NCBI GenBank assembly: GCA_965226645.1
Contig: CBDDDL010000001.1
Span: 434,001 to 498,000, forward strand
Length of the DNA stretch: 64,000 nt
Source of the DNA: Poriferisodalis sp965226645
GTDB taxonomy: Bacteria; Actinomycetota; Acidimicrobiia; Acidimicrobiales; Poriferisodalaceae
Direction of reading: 5' to 3'
A model generated the notes under the pieces. The model saw only the letters and a program-made list of their open reading frames with translations. It was not told the DNA's origin and searched no databases. Made by a program: the position numbers and the translations under genes. How positions within the stretch are numbered: position 1 is the first letter of the stretch; every line of letters starts with the position of its first letter. Of this stretch, positions 30,861 to 40,104 are shown in pieces.

Positions 30861-33800
30861 ATGAATGCAGTTCTGCGGCGCAGGCTCCTTGCACTGCTCT
30901 TCGCGTCGTGCCTGCTGGCAGTCGCATGCGCTCCCGATAGTCGCGATGCGGGCTCCGACACCGACGACATGCCCGAGACGACCGACGAGGCGCAGCCGGA
31001 GCCGGAGGCTCCAGACGCCGAAGCTCCCGCTCCCGAGGACGACACGGACGACGACGCTGCGCCGGACGACGACGCCGAACCCTCCGAAGCCGAGCCTGCC
31101 GTCGAGCTCGACCCACCCGCTGATCTGGGCGCGTTCAACGACTACGACCCGACAGATCCCGACGCGACGTTGCTGCCAGTCGACGACGAGGTGCTCATCG
31201 GACAGCTCGACAACGGCTTTTCGTACTACCTGCGTTCCAACGATTCGCCCGGCGAGAGCGTCGTTATCTACTTGGCGATCGACGCGGGCGGGCTTGTCGA
31301 CCCGCCTGAGGCCAGGGGTGCCGCGCACTTTCTTGAGCACATGCTGTTCAACGGCACCGAGGAATACTCCAAGAACGAGCTCGACCAGGTCCTGCGCGAC
31401 ATCGGCACCGAGTTCGGCGCGGATCTGAACGCGTACACCAGTGCCGATGAGACGGTGTACATCCTCGACTTCAAGCTCGATGACCCTGAGGCACTGGATC
31501 TTGCGTTCTCGGTGCTGTCGCAGTGGGCTTCGGCGGCAACACTGTTGTCCGAGGACGTCGAGGATGAGCGCGGGATCGTCATCGACGAGCACCGGCTGCG
31601 CGATGAGTCGGCTGCGGGACGCATCGGCGCGGCGATCGACGAGCTGTACTACTTGGGCACCGTCTATGAGGGTCTGCAGATCGGCGGCACCGAAGAGTCG
31701 AACGCGACCGTCACGCCCGAGCAGCTGCGCGAGTACTACGACACTTGGTACCGGCCCGACAACATGGCGGTCGTCGTCGTGGGCGACTTCGACGTCTCCG
31801 ACGTGAGAGCACGGGTCGAAACGGGCTTCGCCGATTTCGTACCGCGCTCGGCTGAGCTTGCGGACCAGCCCGAGCGGCATCCGTTCACGGCTGAATTCGC
31901 TGCTGAGCCTCTCGCTCGCGTCGCCACCCATCCCGATCACGGCAGCATCTACGTCTCCTTGGACTGGCAGCTGCCGGCGTGGCCGTCGGGCACCGCGGGC
32001 GGTGAGCGTCTGCGGTTCTCCGAAGAGGTCATTGTGCGCATGCTCGATGTCCGCCTCGACGCCGCTTTCCAGGCGGGCCTGCTCGCACAGACAACCGAGC
32101 CGCACCTGAGCACGTTCTCGGCTGCGCGGGCGCTGCGCTTCATCGGCACCAACTACCAGGGTCCCGATCTCGCAGCGGCGACCACTGACTACATCTCCGT
32201 CGTCGAAGGTGCCGCTCGCTGGGGCTTCACCCAGTCCGAGCTCGAGCAGGTCGCGGCGGCAGTGCGCACGTCGTTCGACTTCCAACTCGACAGCGAGGCC
32301 ACCACCCAGGACGCTGAGTACGCCTCGGACTACCTCGGTCACTTCTTGGGCGGGTCGGACATCTCGTCAACGAACGATCAGGTGGCGCGCCAGCGTGCCT
32401 TGCTTGACTCGTTCACGGTCGCGGAGCTGACCGCGCACCTGCGCTGGCTGCTCGATCGGGCAGCACCCATCTTGGTGTCAATCGGTCCCGATCCTGCTCA
32501 GGTGCCCACAGCCGATGAGCTGATCGCCGCAGTCGCCGCAGTGATCCCGATAGCGGCTCCAGCCGAGGAAGACTCGGTCGAGACGCTGCTGCGGCCGCCG
32601 CCGGCGGTTGCGCCCACCAGCGAGAGCGTGCTGGGTCTGTTCGAGGACGCCTACGAGTGGAAGTTCGCCAATGGCACCACCGTCGTGTTCGTGCCGTCGG
32701 ACATCGCCGCCGGCGAGGTGAACGTGATCGCCGAGGGTCTGGGCGGCTGGTCCACGCTGTCACCGGGCGACTCGGCACTGGCCCGTCACGCCGTGGCGGC
32801 GGTCGTCGCGAGCGGCCTGGGTCCGGCATCGGCGACGCAGCTCGACGAATTCCTGGCCGCCACCACAGCGCGGGTGAGTCCGTTCATCGCTGAGTTCTCC
32901 GAGGGCTTCTCGGGCGCCGCGGGCACCGATGACCTCGAGACGCTGTTCTCGATGCTGCACCTGTACATCACCGCGCCGCGCATGACCGATGTGGCGCTCG
33001 GCGAGCAGGTCCAGGCAATGGAATCCCGGCTCGCCAACTCCGAGACGATCCCGCAGTGGATCTCCGAACTGGCGCTGCTCGATGCGCAGTACCAGGGCAG
33101 CGAATGGCATCAGTTCGTCGCATCCCGAGAGCAGATCGACGCGACGACGAAGTCGTCGCTGCTCGGCCTGTACAACGCCCGCCTGAGCGACGTGGACGAC
33201 TTGATGGTGGCGGTCGTCGGCGACATCGACCGCGACGCGGTCAAGAACCTGGCGGCTCGCTACATCGGCTCCCTGCCCCGGGGCGTGTCGGACACCTACG
33301 TGAACCGCCAGCCGCCGTTCCCCAGCAGTGTGAAGCGAATCGACATCGCAGTCGACGCTGATGCCGGAGCAAGCGGATTCGACATCCTCTTCGGTGCGGA
33401 AGTCCCGATCAGCACGAAGTCATTGGTGATCGCCGATGTGGCCAAAGCGATCCTCGACGACCTGCTGGTGACCAATGTCCGCGAGGAACTCGGCGACGCC
33501 TATTCGGTCTATCCGTCGATCTCGGCGAACGAGGCCACCGGCACCTGGAACTCGCGCATCAGCTCAACAGGTGGTTCGGAGGGTCTCGAACTGGGCCACG
33601 CTCGAATTCTCGAGATCATCTCCGAGCTGGTTGCCGACGGGCCGACCGAACGCGACCTGGAGCAGGCGATCTCGGTGCTGCGCGACGACTACGCGCTTGA
33701 GTCCAACTCCTTGATCCTGAATCCACTGCTCGCGCGTCTGCATCTCGACGACGAAGACGTGGGCACGCCCAGCCAGCGCCGAGCGGCCCTCCAAGAGGTC

Positions 33801-33881
33801 ACCGCAGAACAAGTGCGCCAGCACATTGCTCTGTTCTTCGACCTCGACAATCGCATAGAGGTGTTCCGCAGCGCCGAGTGA
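30861..33881 (+). CDS. M16 family zinc peptidase, predicted lipoprotein
   Basis: A 1006-residue insulinase-family (M16) protein. A type II signal peptide ends in the lipobox LLAVAC (Cys23), followed by an acidic low-complexity linker of about 60 residues. The N-terminal catalytic unit has the inverted zinc motif HFLEH (residues 156-160) and the later Glu ligand in EDVEDERGIVIDEHR. Three further M16 domains follow, giving the two-half clam-shell of PqqL/pitrilysin-like enzymes. It should be anchored on the outer face of the membrane and degrade peptides. The third domain (VGDIDRDAVKNLAARYIGSLPRG) is well preserved. Confidence 0.93.
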   Translation: MNAVLRRRLLALLFASCLLAVACAPDSRDAGSDTDDMPETTDEAQPEPEAPDAEAPAPEDDTDDDAAPDDDAEPSEAEPAVELDPPADLGAFNDYDPTDPDATLLPVDDEVLIGQLDNGFSYYLRSNDSPGESVVIYLAIDAGGLVDPPEARGAAHFLEHMLFNGTEEYSKNELDQVLRDIGTEFGADLNAYTSADETVYILDFKLDDPEALDLAFSVLSQWASAATLLSEDVEDERGIVIDEHRLRDESAAGRIGAAIDELYYLGTVYEGLQIGGTEESNATVTPEQLREYYDTWYRPDNMAVVVVGDFDVSDVRARVETGFADFVPRSAELADQPERHPFTAEFAAEPLARVATHPDHGSIYVSLDWQLPAWPSGTAGGERLRFSEEVIVRMLDVRLDAAFQAGLLAQTTEPHLSTFSAARALRFIGTNYQGPDLAAATTDYISVVEGAARWGFTQSELEQVAAAVRTSFDFQLDSEATTQDAEYASDYLGHFLGGSDISSTNDQVARQRALLDSFTVAELTAHLRWLLDRAAPILVSIGPDPAQVPTADELIAAVAAVIPIAAPAEEDSVETLLRPPPAVAPTSESVLGLFEDAYEWKFANGTTVVFVPSDIAAGEVNVIAEGLGGWSTLSPGDSALARHAVAAVVASGLGPASATQLDEFLAATTARVSPFIAEFSEGFSGAAGTDDLETLFSMLHLYITAPRMTDVALGEQVQAMESRLANSETIPQWISELALLDAQYQGSEWHQFVASREQIDATTKSSLLGLYNARLSDVDDLMVAVVGDIDRDAVKNLAARYIGSLPRGVSDTYVNRQPPFPSSVKRIDIAVDADAGASGFDILFGAEVPISTKSLVIADVAKAILDDLLVTNVREELGDAYSVYPSISANEATGTWNSRISSTGGSEGLELGHARILEIISELVADGPTERDLEQAISVLRDDYALESNSLILNPLLARLHLDDEDVGTPSQRRAALQEVTAEQVRQHIALFFDLDNRIEVFRSAE

Positions 33882-33912
33882 GCCGCGCCGCCCGCGAGCA
33901 CCGCCCCAGACC

Positions 33913-34710
33913 TCAGCCGGGATAGCGGACTGCGACGAGGGTGAGCCCGTGCGACGGCGCTATCGGCGCGGCTGCGTTGCGTGACGTGGCGGCGAGCACG
34001 TCCAAGACGTCGTGCGCATACCGGTCGCCTTTGCCGACGGCCACGCACTGGCCCACGAGTGCGCGGACCATCTGGTGGCAGAAGGCATTCGCCTCGATCT
34101 CGAAACGCCGCATTTCCCCGTCGGCATGCCACCGCGCGGCAGTGACGGTTCGTACGAGCGATGCGTCGGGCCGCCCCTTGGGACGTCGGCAGAACGAGCT
34201 GAAGTCGTGCTCGCCGACGAAGTGCGCCGCAGCCGCATTCATCGCGTCCACATCGAGCGGCGCTGCTATGTGCCATTCGAGGTCCGCATAGCGGGGGTCG
34301 GGGAGCGCTGCGTTGCGGATGCGGTATTCGTACGCCCGTCCCAAGGCGCTGTGTCGGGCATCGAAGCTGTCTGGTTCGAATACCGCGGCGGTCACAACGA
34401 CGTCGGGCTGCAGAAGCCGGTTCAGCGAAGCCGCCAAGCGTTCGACGCCGGTTTCGAGCCGGGGACTGCTCGTGCGAATCGACACGACTTGTCCGACCGC
34501 ATGGACGCCGGCGTCGGTGCGCCCGGCGACCGTCAAGCCCCCACACTCACCCAAGACGCGATCGAGAGCGCGCCTGAGTTCGCCTGCCACGGTGCGCACA
34601 CCGGCATTCTCAGCAAAGCCCCGAAAGCCAGTGCCCCGGTAGGCAAGGTCCAATCGGATGGTGCGCTCGTGGACGGGAAGCTCTGACCGCTGCTCGCTCA
34701 CTGCTGGCAC
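33913..34710 (-). CDS. truA: tRNA pseudouridine(38-40) synthase
   Basis: A 265-residue TruA that makes pseudouridine in the anticodon stem of tRNAs. The catalytic motif VAGRTDAGVHAVGQVV contains the conserved Asp; RAYEYRIRN and ANAFCHQMVRALVG are family signatures. In most actinobacteria truA sits between rplQ and rplM on the same strand. Here it is inverted and separated from both. ATG 34710 gives an extra 15 N-terminal residues; a start nearer RLDLAYRG is possible. Confidence 0.95.
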   Translation of the reverse strand: MPAVSEQRSELPVHERTIRLDLAYRGTGFRGFAENAGVRTVAGELRRALDRVLGECGGLTVAGRTDAGVHAVGQVVSIRTSSPRLETGVERLAASLNRLLQPDVVVTAAVFEPDSFDARHSALGRAYEYRIRNAALPDPRYADLEWHIAAPLDVDAMNAAAAHFVGEHDFSSFCRRPKGRPDASLVRTVTAARWHADGEMRRFEIEANAFCHQMVRALVGQCVAVGKGDRYAHDVLDVLAATSRNAAAPIAPSHGLTLVAVRYPG

Positions 34711-34773
34711 AGTAACTTCCGTGCCAGGGCCGGGGCGTCACCGTGAAGTGGCCAGGTCCGAGGGGGACACAAG

Positions 34774-36495
34774 ATGCTCGATATCAGGATTGCGGGCGGC
34801 ACCGTGGTGGATGGCACTGGCGCACCGCGCCAGCAGGCCGACATCGGCATACGAGATGGCCGGGTTGTAGCCATTGGTGACGACGCGGTGCGCAACGAGG
34901 GAACCGCTGAGCGCACGATCGACGCGTCGGGCCACGTCGTCGCGCCCGGCTTCGTCGACATCCACACGCACTTCGATGCTCAGGTCTTCTGGGACACAAC
35001 GCTGTCGCCGTCGCCGCTGCACGGTGTGACCACGGTCATCGGCGGCAACTGCGGCTTCACGATCGCTCCGCTGGAACCCCAGCACGGCGACTACCTGATG
35101 CGGATGCTCGCCCGCGTCGAGGGGATGCCGCTTGCATCGTTGCAAGAAGGCGTCCCTTGGAACTGGCGCAGCTTCGGCGAGTACCTCGACGCCATCGACG
35201 GCACGCTCATGCCCAACGCCGGATTCCTGGTGGGCCACAGTGCGTTGCGGCGCGTCGTGATGGGGGAGCGCTCCGTGGGCCAGACCGCCACGCCCACCGA
35301 CCTTGCCGCCATGAAGGCGATGCTGGCGCAGAGCATCGCCGCCGGAGGCTTGGGCTTCAGCTCGTCGTGGGCGAAGACCCACAACGATGCCGACGGTGAG
35401 GGCGTGCCGTCACGTCACGCCGATCCCGCTGAGCTGATCGAGCTGTGTTCGGTGCTGCGGGACAGCCCCGCCGTGGCGATCGAGTTCATCCCCACCGTCG
35501 AGCGCTTCGACACCGACGTGTATCAGTTGCTCACCGACATGTCGGTAGCGGCGGACCGGCCGCTCAACTGGAACGTGATCTTCGCCGACGGGCGGCGTCG
35601 CGACGTGATCTCACAGAAGCTGGAAGCAGGCAATTTCGCTGCCCGTCAGGGCGGCCGTGTGGTAGCCCTGACCGCACCGATGCCTGCCGTCAGCCGCCTG
35701 TGTTTCGAGAGTGGGTTCCTCCTCGACACGCTGCACGGCTGGGCCGAGCCGATGACGTTGCCGCCGTCGGAAAAGGCGGCGTTGCTGGCTGATCCGCAGC
35801 GACGCGCTGAGCTGAACGATCTCGCCCAGCAGCCGAGCGCCTTCCGGGGCCTGGCCCGCTGGGAACGTCTCACGGTGGGCGAGGTGTCCAATCGCGAGCT
35901 TGCGCATTTCGAGGGTCGCACCATCGGCGAGATCGCCGACGAGCAGGGCACCACGCCGTGGGACGCGCTCTGCGAGCTGGTCGTGGCCGACGACCTCAAG
36001 ACTGGCCTGTATCCCCGTGCCGCGGGTGACGACGACGACAGCTGGGCGCTGCGCCGGGAGCTGTGGAACGACGACCGCTGTGTGATCGGTGCCTCCGACG
36101 CGGGAGCGCACCTCGACTTCCTGGCGACGTTCAACTACTCGACCTTCCTGCTGGCCGCAGCTCGGGACCGCGAGATGCTCGAACTTGAGGACGCCGTCCA
36201 CAAGCTGACCGACATCCCGGCCCGGCTCTATGGGCTCGCTGGCCGCGGTCGTCTCGCAAACGGCTGGCACGCCGATGTGGTGGTGTTCGATCCGGATTCC
36301 GTCGGTCCGAAGGCCATCGAGGTCCGCGAGGACCTGCCCGGCGGCGCATGGCGTCTGTACGGCGAGGCGGATGGCATCAACACGGTGATCATCAATGGTG
36401 AGGTTGCGGTGCGCGATGGCGAGTTCACGGACGCCCGTCCAGGCACCCTGCTGCGCGCAGGCCGCGACACCGAACCGGTCACCGCGACAGCCTGA
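34774..36495 (+). CDS. N-acyl-D-amino-acid deacylase-type amidohydrolase
   Basis: A 573-residue metal-dependent amidohydrolase of the D-aminoacylase family. Motifs in order: PGFVDIHTHFDAQVFWD (HxH metal site), TTVIGGNCGFTIAPL (with the Cys typical of D-aminoacylases), GFLVGHSALR, and CVIGASDAGAHLDFLATFNYST near the C-terminus with the catalytic Asp. Enzymes of this group hydrolyse N-acyl-D-amino acids or related compounds. It is divergent from truA and followed by a hairpin before rplM. Confidence 0.88.
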   Translation: MLDIRIAGGTVVDGTGAPRQQADIGIRDGRVVAIGDDAVRNEGTAERTIDASGHVVAPGFVDIHTHFDAQVFWDTTLSPSPLHGVTTVIGGNCGFTIAPLEPQHGDYLMRMLARVEGMPLASLQEGVPWNWRSFGEYLDAIDGTLMPNAGFLVGHSALRRVVMGERSVGQTATPTDLAAMKAMLAQSIAAGGLGFSSSWAKTHNDADGEGVPSRHADPAELIELCSVLRDSPAVAIEFIPTVERFDTDVYQLLTDMSVAADRPLNWNVIFADGRRRDVISQKLEAGNFAARQGGRVVALTAPMPAVSRLCFESGFLLDTLHGWAEPMTLPPSEKAALLADPQRRAELNDLAQQPSAFRGLARWERLTVGEVSNRELAHFEGRTIGEIADEQGTTPWDALCELVVADDLKTGLYPRAAGDDDDSWALRRELWNDDRCVIGASDAGAHLDFLATFNYSTFLLAAARDREMLELEDAVHKLTDIPARLYGLAGRGRLANGWHADVVVFDPDSVGPKAIEVREDLPGGAWRLYGEADGINTVIINGEVAVRDGEFTDARPGTLLRAGRDTEPVTATA

Positions 36496-36501
36496 GCGCC
36501 G

Positions 36502-36517
36502 GGGGTGTTCATACCCC
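36502..36517 (+). terminator. Short hairpin between the amidohydrolase and rplM
   Basis: GGGGT-GTTCAT-ACCCC forms a 5-bp stem with a six-base loop shortly after the amidohydrolase stop. A TAGCCT -10-like box for rplM follows at 36525-36530, without a good -35. Either a weak terminator or part of the rplM leader. Confidence 0.35.
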
Positions 36518-36609
36518 TGCCGGGTAGCCTCTTAAGGTTCGTTTCATAGCGTCCCGACAGGGCGCTGAAACCCGCAATAGTGACGACGAGCCGCAACGGG
36601 AGTCCCAGC

Positions 36610-37059
36610 GTGCGCACCTACGCCCCCAAAGCATCCGAGATCGAGCGCGCTTGGTATGTCGTCGATGCCGAGGGCATGGTGCTTGGCCGGATGGCCACCG
36701 AAGTCGCCAGGATTCTGCGCGGCAAGCACAAGCCCACCTTCGCCCCCTACATCGACTGTGGCGACCATGTCATTGTGGTGAATGCCGAGAAGGTGGTGCT
36801 TACCGGCGGCAAGTCCGACGCCAAGATGGTGCACCGCCACTCCGGCTACCCAGGCGGTTTGAGCAGCGAGAAGTACAGCGATCTGCTGGTTCGCCGTCCC
36901 GCCGATGCCGTACGGCGGTCCATTCGCGGCATGCTCCCGCACAACCGCCTGGGCCGCGCACAGTTGCGCAAGCTCAAGGTGTACGCCGGACCTCACCATC
37001 CCCACGCTGCCCAGCAACCCCAGGCCCTGCCGCTGCCGGACGCAGCTGCGGCACGCTGA
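36610..37059 (+). CDS. rplM: 50S ribosomal protein L13
   Basis: A 149-residue L13, an early assembly protein of the large subunit. Motifs: RTYAPKASEIERAWYVVDAEGMVLGRMATEVARIL, YIDCGDHVIVVNAEKVVLTGGK, GMLPHNRLGRAQLRKLKVYAGPHHPH. GTG 36610 (MRTYAPK, after GGGAG) fits the family start better than the GTG at 36580. Confidence 0.97.
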   Translation: MRTYAPKASEIERAWYVVDAEGMVLGRMATEVARILRGKHKPTFAPYIDCGDHVIVVNAEKVVLTGGKSDAKMVHRHSGYPGGLSSEKYSDLLVRRPADAVRRSIRGMLPHNRLGRAQLRKLKVYAGPHHPHAAQQPQALPLPDAAAAR

Positions 37060-37094
37060 GGCCCCAATCCCCACGATCAACCACCGGAGATCAT

Positions 37095-37487
37095 GTGCCC
37101 GTACCGCTGACGCAGACCATCGGCCGCCGCAAGCGCGCCGTCGCCCGAGTGAGGTTCCGGCCCGGCAGTGGCAACATCACCGTCAACGGCCGCCAGTTCG
37201 ACGAGTACTTCACGTCGTCGGTACATCGGATGACGATCAGCGAGCCGCTGCGGCTCACCGAGACAGCCGAGAGTTATGACGTCGATGCCACCCTCGATGG
37301 CGGCGGTGTTGCCGGCCAGGCCGGAGCGCTGCGTCTGGGCATCGCCCGATCGCTGATCGAGCTCGACGCCGAGGCGCGGCCCATGCTGAAGTCGGCGGGC
37401 ATGCTGCACCGCGATTCCCGCAAGAAGGAATCCAAGAAGTACGGCCTCAAGAAGGCCCGCAAGGCTCCGCAGTACTCCAAGCGCTAG
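37095..37487 (+). CDS. rpsI: 30S ribosomal protein S9
   Basis: A 130-residue S9 whose C-terminal Arg reaches the P-site tRNA. Motifs: TIGRRKRAVARVRFRPGSGNITVNGRQFDEYF and the C-terminal KKESKKYGLKKARKAPQYSKR. It starts at GTG 37095 after GGAG, 35 bp from rplM. Confidence 0.98.
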   Translation: MPVPLTQTIGRRKRAVARVRFRPGSGNITVNGRQFDEYFTSSVHRMTISEPLRLTETAESYDVDATLDGGGVAGQAGALRLGIARSLIELDAEARPMLKSAGMLHRDSRKKESKKYGLKKARKAPQYSKR

Positions 37488-37503
37488 TCCAGGGATCGAG
37501 AGG

Positions 37504-37581
37504 CTCGGCTTCGGAGACGAAGCGCAATGAGACTCGGCTTCGGAGACGAAGTGATATGAATCTCGGCTTCGGAACCGACGG
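37504..37581 (+). repeat. 29-bp tandem duplication of the glmM start region
   Basis: CTCGGCTTCGGA begins at 37504, 37533 and 37562, giving two extra upstream copies of the first codons of glmM. The copies at 37504 and 37533 share GACGAAG further on; the third diverges into the gene. Each copy is preceded or followed by an ATGA. Confidence 0.9.
37527..37559 (+). other. Ten-codon mini-ORF coupled to glmM
   Basis: ATG 37527 lies in the 29-bp tandem repeat and encodes MRLGFGDEVI, a near copy of the GlmM N-terminus (MNLGFGTDGI). Its TGA (37557-37559) overlaps the glmM ATG (37556). A partial earlier copy (LGFGDEAQ, stop 37528-37530) overlaps the mini-ORF start in the same way. Confidence 0.5.
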
Positions 37582-38962
37582 CATCCGGGGACCGGCGTAC
37601 TCGGAACTCGACGAAGTCGTCGTTCATGGGCTTGGGCGTGCTGCGGCCCAGACCGTCTCACGCACAGCCGGCGGCGCTCGCTGGCTGACCGGACGCGACA
37701 CGCGAACGTCGGGACCGGCGCTGGTAGCGGCGCTGGCGGCGGGCTTGCGTGCCGCCGGTGCTGAGGTCATCGACCTCGGCGTCGTGCCTACGCCAGTCGT
37801 TGCATTTGCTGCAGGGCTGCACAACGCCGCGGGCGCGATGGTCTCGGCGTCGCACAACCCCTGGCATGACAACGGCGTCAAGCTGTTCGCCCCGGGCGGT
37901 ACCAAGCTCGATGATGCGACACAGGCGGCCGTTGCCTTGCGTCTCGCGAGAATTGGCATCACGCACGGTGATCGACCTTCCAGACGGGACGTGGCCCGGC
38001 GGGATCAGCACGCGCCCGCCGAGGGTGGTTCGGTCGAAGCGACCAACGGTGTGCTCGCTTCGTATGAGGCATCGCTGAGCCGCGCCATTGGTGGTCGGTC
38101 GCTCGACGGCCTCCATCTCGTGGTGGACTGCGCGAACGGCGCCGCGACGCCTCACGCAGCGCCCCTGCTGGAGCGATTGGGCGCGCAGGTGACAGCGTTG
38201 TTCTGCGAGCCCGACGGTCGCAACATCAACGAGGGATGCGGATCGACGCACCCAGGCGCACTGCAAGCAGCGGTGCTCCAGGCGGGAGCTGACCTCGGGC
38301 TTGCATTCGATGGCGACGGTGATCGACTCATCGCCGTCGACAGCGCTGGCGGGCTCATCGACGGCGACCGGCTGATGGCGCTATTTGCGGTCGATCTGCG
38401 CGATCGCGGTCGATTGGCAGACGACACCCTTGTGGCGACTGTCATGTCGAACCTGGGATTGCGTCGAGCGATGCTCGCCGCAGGGATCGAGCTCGCCGAG
38501 ACCGCCGTTGGGGATCGGGCTGTGCTCGAGGCGCTCGACGCCGGCGGCTTCAGCCTCGGCGGGGAGCAGTCCGGTCACATCGTCTTCCGAAACGAAGCCA
38601 CAACCGGTGACGGCTTGCGCACGGCGATTCACCTAGCGGATCTCGTTGCTCGACGGACCACGATCGACCCATCGGTGCGTTCGAGCGCCGACCTGGCCGC
38701 CCCAGCCATGCAGGCAGCACCGCAGGTGCTCCGAAATGTCGAGTTCACGAATGGACCCAGGGTGCTCGGGGCCGCGGTTGAGCGCAAGATCGATGACGTC
38801 ACGGCGCGCGCCGGTCCCAACACTCGGATCCTCGTGCGAGCGAGCGGCACCGAACCCGTTATCCGCATCATGGTCGAAGCGTCGACGGATGCAGAGGCCG
38901 AAGCGCTCACCGAACGTCTTGTCGAGCTGGTGCGCGCGGGAATCGTGGAAGCGACAGCCTGA
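37556..38962 (+). CDS. glmM: Phosphoglucosamine mutase
   Basis: A 468-residue alpha-D-phosphohexomutase converting glucosamine-6-phosphate to glucosamine-1-phosphate for UDP-GlcNAc and peptidoglycan. Motifs: FGTDGIRG (GlmM N-terminal signature), MVSASHNPWHDNG (phosphoserine), LAFDGDGDRLIAVD (Mg loop), GGEQSGHIVF (sugar-binding) and RASGTEPVIRIMVEA (phosphate-binding). The start region is triplicated upstream. It sits with rplM-rpsI and precedes the GlmS-type enzyme in the same pathway. Confidence 0.96.
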   Translation: MNLGFGTDGIRGPAYSELDEVVVHGLGRAAAQTVSRTAGGARWLTGRDTRTSGPALVAALAAGLRAAGAEVIDLGVVPTPVVAFAAGLHNAAGAMVSASHNPWHDNGVKLFAPGGTKLDDATQAAVALRLARIGITHGDRPSRRDVARRDQHAPAEGGSVEATNGVLASYEASLSRAIGGRSLDGLHLVVDCANGAATPHAAPLLERLGAQVTALFCEPDGRNINEGCGSTHPGALQAAVLQAGADLGLAFDGDGDRLIAVDSAGGLIDGDRLMALFAVDLRDRGRLADDTLVATVMSNLGLRRAMLAAGIELAETAVGDRAVLEALDAGGFSLGGEQSGHIVFRNEATTGDGLRTAIHLADLVARRTTIDPSVRSSADLAAPAMQAAPQVLRNVEFTNGPRVLGAAVERKIDDVTARAGPNTRILVRASGTEPVIRIMVEASTDAEAEALTERLVELVRAGIVEATA

Positions 38963-39066
38963 TCCGGTTGCCGACCAGTTCTCGCTAATGCGACGTTCGC
39001 CGCTGAATAGTCGTTGACGCGTCTGATACCGCGTTGGATCGCTGACGCGGCTGGCGCCGCGCTGGA

Positions 39067-39990
39067 TCAGGTGTAGACGTTCAGGAACGCTTCGTTGAGC
39101 CGGCGGTCGACGTAGAACACACCCTTGCCAAGCTGCTCGGCGTCCCAGGTCCGCCGCGGGTTGTCCGGGAAGTAGATGTAACCGCCCGAGAACACCTCGT
39201 TGCGATTGCCCGACGGATCCCAGAAGTAGATCGTCTGGCCGCGTGTGATGCCGTGCCGTGTCGGGCCGATGTCCACACCGATGTCGTACCGGCTCATGAC
39301 GTCGCCGGCGTGGGCGACGTCGTTCCAGCTCTCCAAGTACCACGAGACGTGGTGGAAGATGCCCGGATCGTCGTGGTGAACGAAGGCGACGTCGTGGGCC
39401 TTGCTGGCGCACGTGAGGAACGGCGCGATGTAGGAGCCGTCCGGTGCGATCACCACCTCGGCCAGCTCGAAGCCCAGTACCTCAGTGAACAGCTCGACCG
39501 TCTCGGCGATGTTCGGCCCGTACAGCAGGCAGTGGTCCATGCGAGTCGCACGCATGCCCCGCGGCTCTTCGTCCCACACGTCGGGGTTGTGCGTCGGCGG
39601 CTTCTTGTCGCCGATCGCCATCTCCGAATAGAGGTGAATGGTGTGCCCCGCCGGGATCGTGAAGCTGACGACCCGACCGAGCGCTGGCTGTGAACCCGGC
39701 TCGAGGTGGTCAACCGCCACACCGTGGGCATAGAGCTTGTCGGTGAGCTCGATCAGGTCGTCGTCGTTGCGCACCTTGAAACCCATGAAGTCCATGCCGG
39801 GTACATCGGCAGGTCGCAGGACGAGGCTGTGATGGTCGAACTCGTCGTATGCCTTGAGATAGACACGACCGTCGTCGCCGGTGTGCACCACGGACAAGCC
39901 GATTCGATCTCGGTAGTGAACGATGCTCGCATCCATGTCAGTGACACGAACCTGCACATACCCGGCTCGCATGACGCCCGTAATGGCCAT
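39067..39990 (-). CDS. Catechol 2,3-dioxygenase-type extradiol dioxygenase (VOC fold)
   Basis: A 307-residue type I extradiol dioxygenase with two vicinal-oxygen-chelate modules (about 10-120 and 148-270). The Fe ligands are recognisable in the second module: His in MDHCLLYGPN, His in GIFHHVSWYLESW and Glu in GNRNEVFSGGY. Enzymes of this kind cleave catechols next to the diol (meta cleavage). No other aromatic-degradation gene is nearby, so the natural substrate is open. It lies convergent to glmM. Confidence 0.9.
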   Translation of the reverse strand: MAITGVMRAGYVQVRVTDMDASIVHYRDRIGLSVVHTGDDGRVYLKAYDEFDHHSLVLRPADVPGMDFMGFKVRNDDDLIELTDKLYAHGVAVDHLEPGSQPALGRVVSFTIPAGHTIHLYSEMAIGDKKPPTHNPDVWDEEPRGMRATRMDHCLLYGPNIAETVELFTEVLGFELAEVVIAPDGSYIAPFLTCASKAHDVAFVHHDDPGIFHHVSWYLESWNDVAHAGDVMSRYDIGVDIGPTRHGITRGQTIYFWDPSGNRNEVFSGGYIYFPDNPRRTWDAEQLGKGVFYVDRRLNEAFLNVYT

Positions 39991-40091
39991 GGCGAAAACC
40001 CCCTGTGAGTTGCTGCCTCTTATCTAACCACGCACACCCTGCCCCACCGCCGGCGGTCTTGGAGCGGGACGGGCGGCGTCCGGGTGCTCGG

Positions 40092-40097
40092 TACCCT
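40092..40097 (+). promoter_or_regulatory. Candidate leaderless -10 box of the giant glmS
   Basis: TACCCT ends seven bases before the GTG at 40105, inside a CGGTACCCTCG context that also occurs before guaA (52064-52074). No convincing -35 box is visible. The spacing suggests transcription begins at the start codon. Confidence 0.35.
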
Positions 40098-40104
40098 CGC
40101 TGGT

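Noticed and set aside
30759..32342. 527-residue minus-strand frame opposite the M16 peptidase
   Set aside because: Antisense shadow of a well-supported gene; composition follows the complementary codons and no family is recognisable.
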